Source: Paracoccaceae bacterium (lineage in GTDB: Bacteria > Pseudomonadota > Alphaproteobacteria > Rhodobacterales > Rhodobacteraceae). From it: DNA of 5,862 bases. Where the stretch lies: contig QKHF01000182.1 in the NCBI GenBank assembly GCA_003250135.1, positions 1 through 5,862 of the forward strand, in the 5' to 3' direction. Numbering within the stretch: position 1 is the first letter of the stretch; every line of letters begins with the position of its first letter. Below are positions 1 to 5,017 of the stretch, piece after piece. Below the pieces are notes generated by a model. It was not told where the DNA came from. It did not search any database and saw only the letters and a list, made by a program, of their open reading frames with translations. The position numbers were made by a program, and so were the translations under genes.

Positions 1-754
1 GGGTGGCGGCGTCGAGGAACGGGCTGGGCGCCTCCTCGACGACCTTCTGGTTCCGTCGCTGGATCGAGCATTCGCGCTCATTCAGATAGACGCAGTTGCC
101 ATGCTTGTCGCCCAGCACCTGGATCTCGATATGACGCGGCTGGGTGACGAACTTCTCGATGAAGATGCGGTCGTCGCCGAAGCTCGCAGCCGCCTCGTTC
201 TTCGAGGACTGGAAGCCTTCGCGCGTCTCCGCCTCGTTCCAGGCGATGCGCATGCCCTTGCCGCCACCGCCGGCGGAGGCCTTGATCATCACAGGATAGC
301 CGATCTCGCCCGCGATCTGCACGGCCTCGTCGGCGTCGGCGATCAGGCCCATATAGCCGGGCACGGTGGAGACGCCCGCTTCGGCGGCCAGCTTCTTCGA
401 GGTGATCTTGTCACCCATGGCGTTGATCGCGCCCACCGGCGGGCCGATGAAGGCGACGCCAGCCGCGTCCAGCGCCTCGGCGAATTTCGGGTTCTCGGAC
501 AGGAAGCCGTAGCCCGGATGCACCGCCTCGGCGCCCGTGTCCTTGATCGCCTGCATGACCTTGTCGATCACGATGTAGGACTGGTTGGCGGGCGGCGGTC
601 CGATATGCACCGCCTCGTCCGCCATACGCACATGCAGCGCGTCCTTGTCGGCGTCCGAGTAGATCGCGACAGTCGCGATCCCCATCTTCTTGGCCGATTT
701 GATCACGCGGCAGGCGATCTCTCCACGGTTGGCGATCAGGATTTTCTTGAACAT
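1..754 (-). CDS. pccA: Propionyl-CoA carboxylase alpha subunit (biotin carboxylase), N-terminal 251 residues; cut by the left window edge
   Basis: The reading frame starts at the ATG at 754-752 and stays open to the window edge, so only the N-terminal 251 residues are present. The product starts MFKKILIANRGEIACRVI, the typical start of a biotin carboxylase domain. Visible family features are HPGYGFLSEN (about 79-88), the ATP-grasp glycine loop AGGGGKGM (161-168), HIEIQVLGD (208-216) and RECSIQRRNQKVVEE (228-241) near the active site. The biotin carboxylase uses ATP and bicarbonate to carboxylate biotin. The complete protein should continue with a biotin-carrier domain to about 660-680 residues. 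It would act with PccB in the cytoplasm to convert propionyl-CoA to methylmalonyl-CoA. A GAGGGA ribosome-binding site lies 6 bases upstream (761-766), and the gene follows the macrodomain gene after 13 bases. The sequence alone does not exclude a methylcrotonyl- or acetyl-CoA carboxylase subunit, but sharing an operon with pccB favours PccA. Confidence 0.93.
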   Translation of the reverse strand, partial: MFKKILIANRGEIACRVIKSAKKMGIATVAIYSDADKDALHVRMADEAVHIGPPPANQSYIVIDKVMQAIKDTGAEAVHPGYGFLSENPKFAEALDAAGVAFIGPPVGAINAMGDKITSKKLAAEAGVSTVPGYMGLIADADEAVQIAGEIGYPVMIKASAGGGGKGMRIAWNEAETREGFQSSKNEAAASFGDDRIFIEKFVTQPRHIEIQVLGDKHGNCVYLNERECSIQRRNQKVVEEAPSPFLDAAT

Positions 755-767
755 GGGCGTTCCCTCG

Positions 768-1301
768 TTATCGCTTCGATTGGACGGCGGCGTCGTGCAG
801 ACGCGCGCCGGCCTCGTCGAAGCAGCAGAACGTGACTTCTTCGATCACACTTGCGATGGTTGCGTTTGAAAGCGCTTCGAGCGTCGCCGAGACCGCGATC
901 TCAGCCGCCTCTTCGCGCGGGTATCCGTAAATTCCGGTCGAAATCGCCGGAAAGGCCAGCGTGGCGCAGTCATTCTCGGCCGCCACCTCCAGCGAGCGGC
1001 GATAGCAGGAGCCGAGCAGAGCCGCCTCGCCCGCGCCGCCGCCGCGCCAGACCGGCCCGACCGTATGGATCACGTGGCGCGCGGGCAGCTTGTAGCCCTT
1101 GGTGATCTTGGCGTCGCCAGTCTCGCAGCCGCCCAATGTTCGGCACTCGGCCAGAAGATCGGGCCCCGCCTTTCGGTGGATGGCGCCGTCCACGCCGCCC
1201 CCGCCCAGAAGCGAGGAATTGGCGGCGTTGACGATGGCGTCGACCTCAAGCGTGGTGATGTCGGCCTGAATGACGCTGAGGCGATCGAGAGGTTCGGTCA
1301 T
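768..1301 (-). CDS. Macrodomain protein, YmdB/MacroD-type O-acyl-ADP-ribose deacylase / ADP-ribosyl hydrolase
   Basis: This 177-residue protein is a single macrodomain with the same length and strong similarity, as I recall it, to Escherichia coli YmdB. Key signatures are VDAIVNAANSSLLGGGGVDG (about 20-39) with the conserved Asn28 and Asp38, which match YmdB Asn25 and Asp35. Others are HTVGPVWRGG in the middle and the phosphate-binding loop AISTGIYGYP. Proteins of this class bind ADP-ribose and hydrolyse O-acetyl-ADP-ribose, the by-product of sirtuin deacylases. Some also remove ADP-ribose from acidic residues, and E. coli YmdB additionally modulates RNase III. The ATG overlaps the stop of the upstream RidA-family gene by four bases (ATGA, 1298-1301). 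A GGAGG at 1308-1312 gives good spacing. The gene ends with TAA, 13 bases before pccA. The fold assignment is secure. The physiological substrate, and the reason for its place in a carboxylase operon, are inference. Confidence 0.93.
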   Translation of the reverse strand: MTEPLDRLSVIQADITTLEVDAIVNAANSSLLGGGGVDGAIHRKAGPDLLAECRTLGGCETGDAKITKGYKLPARHVIHTVGPVWRGGGAGEAALLGSCYRRSLEVAAENDCATLAFPAISTGIYGYPREEAAEIAVSATLEALSNATIASVIEEVTFCCFDEAGARLHDAAVQSKR

Positions 1302-1708
1302 GATCCGCCTCCGTCGGGACGCTTCGCCAGGCAGTCGATCTCCACCAGCGCGCCCAGCGCCAGTGCGGTCACGCCCACCGTGGTGCGCGCCGGGCGCCGG
1401 TCAGCCGGGAAATACTCCTGATAGACGGCATTGAATGCCGAATAATCGCGCTCGAACTCGGCGAGGTAGCAGCGGCACTGCAGGACATGGCTCAGGTCCA
1501 GACCGACGCCGTTCAGGACGATCTTCAGATTCTCGATCACGCGAGCCGTCTGCGCCTTGACCCCCCTGGGAAGCGGCGCATCGGGCGCCGCCGGATCCGT
1601 GGGCATCTGCCCGGTCAGGATCACCCAGCCGTCCTGCTCCACCGCGTGGGAGAAGGGCGCGACCGGGCGCGGACCATCCGCGATCATGTGGAACACCGGG
1701 CCGGTCAT
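1298..1708 (-). CDS. RidA-family protein (YjgF/YER057c/UK114), probable enamine/imine deaminase
   Basis: The product has 136 residues, a normal length for the family. The C-terminal block PARTTVGVTAL followed by ALVEID is diagnostic. Arg108 and Glu123 fall at the spacing of E. coli RidA Arg105 and Glu120, the substrate-carboxylate and catalytic-site residues. FNAVYQEYF carries the conserved Asn, and the N-terminal APFSHAV corresponds to the usual GPYSQAV, with Phe in place of the Tyr. Archetypal RidA forms trimers and hydrolyses reactive 2-aminoacrylate and 2-aminocrotonate, formed by PLP enzymes such as threonine dehydratase, to 2-keto acids. The Arg supports real deaminase activity, while the Tyr-to-Phe change and Thr110 in place of Cys107 suggest a divergent subgroup. 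The start at 1708 is chosen because it overlaps the preceding stop (ATGA) and has GGGAG at 1715-1719. The frame is open further upstream, but that part overlaps the membrane-protein gene and shows no family similarity. Confidence 0.88.
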   Translation of the reverse strand: MTGPVFHMIADGPRPVAPFSHAVEQDGWVILTGQMPTDPAAPDAPLPRGVKAQTARVIENLKIVLNGVGLDLSHVLQCRCYLAEFERDYSAFNAVYQEYFPADRRPARTTVGVTALALGALVEIDCLAKRPDGGGS

Positions 1709-1995
1709 TTCCCGCTCCCATTCAAGCCGTCGTTCTCGTCCTCGGGCGCCTTGTCCCGGAAGGCGTCGCCCTCCATGGTCAAGACCGCAATCGTCACGCC
1801 CACCGCCCCGAAGGTCACCGCGAACACCACGAACAGCATGAAGAGGACCGTGACCTGTTGCTCCGAGCCGCGGATCAGCGTGTTCAGCCCGAACGTGTCC
1901 AGCTTCAGCAGGAGCAGCAGCACCAGCCATCCGGCGGCGATCCCGCCGGCGGTGTGCAGCGCCATGAAGCGCAGGAGTTTCGGGATATGGAGCAT
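1705..1995 (-). CDS. Small two-helix membrane protein of the pcc operon, function unknown
   Basis: This 96-residue protein has two clear hydrophobic segments, at about residues 11-30 (GWLVLLLLL at its end) and 48-72 (LFMLFVVFAVTFGAVG). A short polar loop of about 17 residues joins them, and the tail is charged and acidic (APEDENDG). No signal-peptide cleavage site is evident, so an inner-membrane hairpin with cytoplasmic ends is likely. I recognise no enzymatic motif. It lies 33 bases after pccB and overlaps the RidA-family start by four bases. From memory, a similar small membrane protein commonly sits between pccB and pccA in Rhodobacteraceae, which suggests a conserved but uncharacterised partner. 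No strong Shine-Dalgarno sequence precedes the ATG at 1995, so translation may depend on coupling with pccB. A second in-frame ATG at residue 11 would remove the polar N-terminus. The gene is probable because of its sensible membrane topology and operon fit. Confidence 0.8.
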   Translation of the reverse strand: MLHIPKLLRFMALHTAGGIAAGWLVLLLLLKLDTFGLNTLIRGSEQQVTVLFMLFVVFAVTFGAVGVTIAVLTMEGDAFRDKAPEDENDGLNGSGK

Positions 1996-2028
1996 GGGTC
2001 AGCGCCATCGGTTCAGGCCAGGGCCGGA

Positions 2029-3561
2029 TCAAAGCGGGATGTTGTCGTGCTTCTTCCACGGGTTCTCGAGCTTCTTGCGGCGCAGCGCCGCAAAGGCCCG
2101 GGACACGCGGCGGCGGGTCGAATGGGGCATGATCACCTCGTCGATGAAGCCCTTCTCGGCCGCGACGAACGGGTTCGCGAAACGGTCCTCGTAGTTCTTG
2201 GTGCGCTCGGCGATCTTGTCCTTGTCGTCCAGTTCGGACCGGTAGAGGATCTCCACCGCGCCCTTGGCCCCCATCACCGCGATCTCGGCGGTCGGCCAGG
2301 CGTAGTTCACATCGCCGCGCAGGTGCTTGGAGGCCATAACGTCATAGGCGCCGCCATAGGCCTTTCGGGTGATGACCGTCACTTTCGGCACCGTCGCCTC
2401 GCCATAGGCGAACAGCAGCTTCGCGCCGTGCTTGATGACGCCGTTATATTCCTGGCTGGTGCCGGGCATGAAGCCGGGCACGTCAACGAAGGTCAGGATC
2501 GGAATGTTGAACGCGTCGCAGAAACGCACGAAGCGCCCCGCCTTGCGCGAAGCCGCGATGTCGAGGCACCCGGCCAGCACCGTCGGCTGGTTGGCGACCA
2601 CGCCCACCGTGCGGCCTTCGAGCCGGATGAAGCCGGTGATGATGTTCTTGGCGAAATCCTCCTGGATCTCGAAGAAGTCGCCCTCGTCCGCCGTCTTCAC
2701 GATCAGCTCTTTCATGTCGTAGGGCTGATTGGGATTCTCGGGCACAAGCGAATCGAGGCTCATCTCCAGCCGGTCGGGCCGATCGAAATAGGGGCGGGTC
2801 GGCGTCTCGGACCGATTCGAGAGCGGCAGGAAGTCGAACAGCCGACGGATTTCGGCCAGCGTCTCCACATCGTTGTCATAGGCGCCGTCGGCGACCGAGG
2901 ATTTCGAGGTGTGGGTCTTGGCGCCGCCCAGCTCCTCGGCGGTGACGACCTCATTGGTCACGGTCTTCACCACGTCCGGGCCGGTCACGAACATGTAGGA
3001 GCTGTCCTTGACCATAAAGATGAAGTCGGTCATCGCCGGCGAGTAGACCGCGCCGCCCGCGCAGGGGCCCATGATCACGCTGATCTGCGGCACCACGCCC
3101 GAGGCCATGATGTTGCGCTGGAACACTTCCGCGTAACCGGCCAGCGAGGCGACGCCTTCCTGAATGCGCGCGCCGCCCGAATCGTTCAGGCCGATCACAG
3201 GAGCGCCGTTCTTCATCGCCATATCCATGATCTTGCAGATCTTCTGGGCGTGGGTCTCGGACAGCGAGCCGCCGAACACCGTGAAGTCCTGGCTGAACAC
3301 GTAGACCTGACGACCGTTGATCGTGCCCCAGCCGGTCACGACGCCGTCGCCGGGGATGCTCGTCTCCTGCATGTTGAATTCAGCGCAGCGGTGAGAGACG
3401 AACATGTCGAACTCTTCGAACGAGCCCTCGTCGAGCAAAACCTCGATTCGCTCGCGCGCGATCAGCTTGCCCTTGGCGTGCTGGGAATCGATTCGCTTCT
3501 GTCCGCCGCCTAGCCGGGCGTCCGAGCGCCGCGCTTCAAGCTGTTCGAGAATCTCTTTCAT
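2029..3561 (-). CDS. pccB: Propionyl-CoA carboxylase beta subunit (carboxyltransferase)
   Basis: The complete 510-residue protein matches the usual length of alphaproteobacterial PccB. It contains two crotonase-like carboxyltransferase halves. The N-terminal half has the acyl-CoA and oxyanion features SGGARIQEG (128-136) and GPCAGGAVYSPAM (165-177). The C-terminal half has VDVPGFMPGTSQEY (359-372), ITRKAYGGAYDVM (397-409) and AWPTAEIAVMGAKGAVEILY (421-440). Asp407 in the AYDVM motif probably corresponds to the Asp that favours propionyl-CoA in actinobacterial PccB. The end KKHDNIPL is typical of the family. The protein transfers CO2 from carboxybiotin on PccA to propionyl-CoA, giving methylmalonyl-CoA. 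I chose the ATG at 3561 because GGAGG lies five bases upstream and MKEILEQLEARR is the usual family start. An in-frame ATG at 3615 would add 18 residues without family similarity. It is the first gene of the minus-strand operon and diverges from the transporter gene. Confidence 0.96.
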   Translation of the reverse strand: MKEILEQLEARRSDARLGGGQKRIDSQHAKGKLIARERIEVLLDEGSFEEFDMFVSHRCAEFNMQETSIPGDGVVTGWGTINGRQVYVFSQDFTVFGGSLSETHAQKICKIMDMAMKNGAPVIGLNDSGGARIQEGVASLAGYAEVFQRNIMASGVVPQISVIMGPCAGGAVYSPAMTDFIFMVKDSSYMFVTGPDVVKTVTNEVVTAEELGGAKTHTSKSSVADGAYDNDVETLAEIRRLFDFLPLSNRSETPTRPYFDRPDRLEMSLDSLVPENPNQPYDMKELIVKTADEGDFFEIQEDFAKNIITGFIRLEGRTVGVVANQPTVLAGCLDIAASRKAGRFVRFCDAFNIPILTFVDVPGFMPGTSQEYNGVIKHGAKLLFAYGEATVPKVTVITRKAYGGAYDVMASKHLRGDVNYAWPTAEIAVMGAKGAVEILYRSELDDKDKIAERTKNYEDRFANPFVAAEKGFIDEVIMPHSTRRRVSRAFAALRRKKLENPWKKHDNIPL

Positions 3562-3566
3562 GGATT

Positions 3567-3571
3567 CCTCC
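3567..3571 (-). promoter_or_regulatory. Ribosome-binding site of pccB
   Basis: The minus strand reads AGGGGGAGGAATCC before the ATG at 3561. The GGAGG core is complementary to the 16S rRNA 3' end with a five-base spacer. This decides the start in favour of 3561 over the in-frame ATG at 3615. Confidence 0.8.
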
Positions 3572-3588
3572 CCCTGATCCCCTGTTTT

Positions 3589-3600
3589 GCGTCGCGACGC
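3589..3600. repeat. Perfect 12-bp palindrome GCGTCGCGACGC in the pccB leader
   Basis: The 12 bases are exactly self-complementary. They lie 28 bases upstream of the pccB start, inside its likely untranslated leader. The element could form a short RNA hairpin or be a protein-binding site. It is not followed by a T-run on either strand in the right orientation, so it is not an intrinsic terminator. In GC-rich DNA a palindrome of this length can also arise by chance. Confidence 0.45.
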
Positions 3601-3688
3601 GTGGGCCGCGCTCAATTCGATGAAATGAAGCTACATGCGACTGAGCATTTCGGAAAGGATTGAACGGGCGTATCTGCGAATGTATGCT

Positions 3689-3721
3689 ATTTGCAAATTG
3701 TAAATTGCGAATTTGCAATTT
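3689..3721. promoter_or_regulatory. Probable ScfR/PccR-type operator: TTGCAAA repeat cluster between pccB and the transporter gene
   Basis: This A+T-rich island stands out in a GC-rich sequence. It contains the perfect palindrome ATTTGCAAAT (3689-3698), then TTGTAAA (3698-3704), TTGCGAA (3705-3711) and TTTGCAAT (3712-3719). AAATTGC (3702-3708) and GCAATTT (3715-3721) form an inverted repeat around a six-base spacer. ScfR regulators are known to use such sequences: RamB sites contain TTTGCAAA, and Rhodobacter sphaeroides PccR is reported, as I recall, to bind paired TTTGCAAA boxes upstream of pccB. A regulator gene of this family is in the window at 5018, and a pccB gene is 128 bases away on the other side. 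The element therefore probably controls pccB and, from its position just before the transporter start, possibly that operon too. Binding and its sign are inferred. Confidence 0.75.
3691..3719 (+). promoter_or_regulatory. Possible promoter of the transporter-regulator unit, embedded in the operator
   Basis: TTGCAA at 3691-3696 and TGCAAT at 3714-3719 each match four of six bases of the sigma-70 -35 and -10 consensus and are separated by exactly 17 bases. Transcription would start near 3726, giving a leader of about 22 bases before the ATG at 3748. Both hexamers are part of the repeated operator sequence, so a bound regulator would compete with RNA polymerase. An alternative pair is TTGAAC (3660-3665) and TATGCT (3684-3689) with an 18-base spacer. 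Neither is strong. Confidence 0.3.
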
Positions 3722-3747
3722 TTTCGAGGGCCTGATTGGAGAGCGAA

Positions 3748-5001
3748 ATGCCGTTCCAGGACGAACCGAATGACCCTGCGGGCCCCGCGACGCTGCAAAA
3801 CCCCCGATTTCTCGATCGCCGGACGCCGCCGAACATCTTCACGCTGGTCTATCTGTCCGGAATCACCGCGCTCGCGATCAACCTACATCTGCCCGCCCTG
3901 CCGAGCATGGCCGAGTATTTCCAGGCCGACTACGCATTGATGCAACTCTCCGTCGCAGTCTATCTGGGCATGAGCGCGGTCATTCAGATTTTCATCGGCG
4001 CGATCTCGGATCAGTTCGGACGCCGCAATGTCGTGCTCGGCGGAATGGCGATCTTCCTGGTCGCGACCCTCGGCTGCATCTTTGCGCCCAATATCTGGGT
4101 GTTCTTGTTCTGCCGGGTGATGCAGGCCTTCGCCGTCGTGGGCCAGGTCCTGTCGCGCGCGATCGTGCGGGACGTCGCCGCGGAGGACCGCGCCGCCTCG
4201 ATGCTCGGCTATGTCACGATGGGGATGGCGGTCGCCCCGATGATCGGCCCGGCCATCGGCGGCGCGCTGGCCGAAGCCTTCGGCTGGAGCGCGATCTTCT
4301 GGTTCCTGATCGCCCTAGGGATTGGCGCGCTCATCCTGTCATGGGCGGATCTGGGCGAAACCTCGGGCCGGCGGCGCACCAGCATGGCGGCGCAGATCGC
4401 CGAGTATCCCGACCTGCTCACCTCGCCGCGGTTCTGGGCGTATTGCATGGCCTCGGCGCTCTCGGCCGGGGCGTTCTTCGCCTATCTCGGCGGCGCGCCC
4501 TACATCGCCGAAGTCGTCTTCGGCATGACGCCAAGCCGGATGGGGCTGTTCTTCGGCGCGCCCGCCATCGGCTATTTCGTCGGAAACTTCCTGTCCGGGC
4601 GCTACTCGATGATCTGGGGCGCCAACCGGATGCTGGTGATCGGGTCGATCATCGTACCCACTGGCATCGGAATCTCTCTCACCCTGTTCTACCTCGGCCT
4701 CGGCGACGAATGGGTGTTCTTCGGCTTCATGTCCTGCGTCGGCTTGGGCAACGGCATGGTGATCCCGAACGCGACCGCCGCGATGCTGTCGGTCAGGCCG
4801 CAGCTCGCGGGCACCGCGGCGGGCCTCGGCGGCGCGATGATGATCGGCGGCGGCGCGGCGCTCTCGGCGCTGGCTGGAACGCTTCTGACGCCGGAGTCGG
4901 GCCCGTTTCCGCTGCTCTGGCTGATGGTCTCCACCGGCGTCGCCGGGTCCTGCTGCGGCGTCTACGCCTGGATCCGGTCCCGCCGCCTGATGGGCCTGTG
5001 A
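3748..5001 (+). CDS. Major facilitator superfamily transporter, Bcr/CflA-type drug:H+ antiporter family
   Basis: The product has 417 residues and about 12 hydrophobic segments. It carries the MFS signature GAISDQFGRR (84-93) between helices 2 and 3. The segment AFAVVGQVLSRAIVRDVAAEDRAA (split here as AFAVVGQVLSRA and IVRDVAAEDRAA, about 127-150) is typical of the Bcr/CflA group in its SRAIVRD core. The antiporter motif C-like stretch APMIGPAIGG (163-172) marks helix 5, and the central loop GRRRTSMAAQ divides the two halves. Such proteins sit in the inner membrane and usually export small molecules in exchange for protons; the substrate cannot be read from sequence. I prefer the ATG at 3748, with GGAG at 3738-3741 and a six-base spacer. 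A TTG at 3736 would add four residues. It diverges from pccB and precedes the ScfR-type regulator by 16 bases, so it probably shares their control and may handle a metabolite of acyl-CoA metabolism. Confidence 0.9.
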   Translation: MPFQDEPNDPAGPATLQNPRFLDRRTPPNIFTLVYLSGITALAINLHLPALPSMAEYFQADYALMQLSVAVYLGMSAVIQIFIGAISDQFGRRNVVLGGMAIFLVATLGCIFAPNIWVFLFCRVMQAFAVVGQVLSRAIVRDVAAEDRAASMLGYVTMGMAVAPMIGPAIGGALAEAFGWSAIFWFLIALGIGALILSWADLGETSGRRRTSMAAQIAEYPDLLTSPRFWAYCMASALSAGAFFAYLGGAPYIAEVVFGMTPSRMGLFFGAPAIGYFVGNFLSGRYSMIWGANRMLVIGSIIVPTGIGISLTLFYLGLGDEWVFFGFMSCVGLGNGMVIPNATAAMLSVRPQLAGTAAGLGGAMMIGGGAALSALAGTLLTPESGPFPLLWLMVSTGVAGSCCGVYAWIRSRRLMGL

Positions 5002-5004
5002 GGA

Positions 5005-5011
5005 AAGGAGG
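5005..5011 (+). promoter_or_regulatory. Strong ribosome-binding site of the ScfR-type regulator
   Basis: AAGGAGG is a near-perfect anti-Shine-Dalgarno complement, six bases before the ATG at 5018 and just after the transporter stop (4999-5001). It fixes the regulator start. No promoter or terminator fits in the 16-base gap, so the two genes are probably cotranscribed. Confidence 0.8.
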
Positions 5012-5017
5012 CGCCTT

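Noticed and set aside
101..835. 244-codon plus-strand open frame antisense to pccA
   Set aside because: It is a low-complexity shadow of the clear biotin carboxylase frame on the minus strand and crosses into the macrodomain gene without a domain of its own.
1709..2059. Upstream in-frame extension of the RidA-family gene (253-residue reading frame starting at 2059)
   Set aside because: The extra 117 residues are Arg/Gly/Ala-rich without family similarity and overlap the membrane-protein gene in another frame. The start at 1708 has a good ribosome-binding site and gives a normal RidA length.
1858..3513. 551-codon plus-strand open frame antisense to pccB
   Set aside because: It mirrors the codon bias of pccB. 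The translation is His/Arg/Asp/Val-rich with no recognisable domain, while pccB on the other strand is unmistakable.
3562..3615. N-terminal extension of pccB from the ATG at 3615
   Set aside because: The 18 extra residues lack similarity to the usual PccB start, and the strong ribosome-binding site lies directly before 3561.
3536..3718. 60-codon minus-strand frame covering the operator region
   Set aside because: It overlaps the pccB start and runs through the A+T-rich operator. It has no recognisable features and is better explained as leader DNA.
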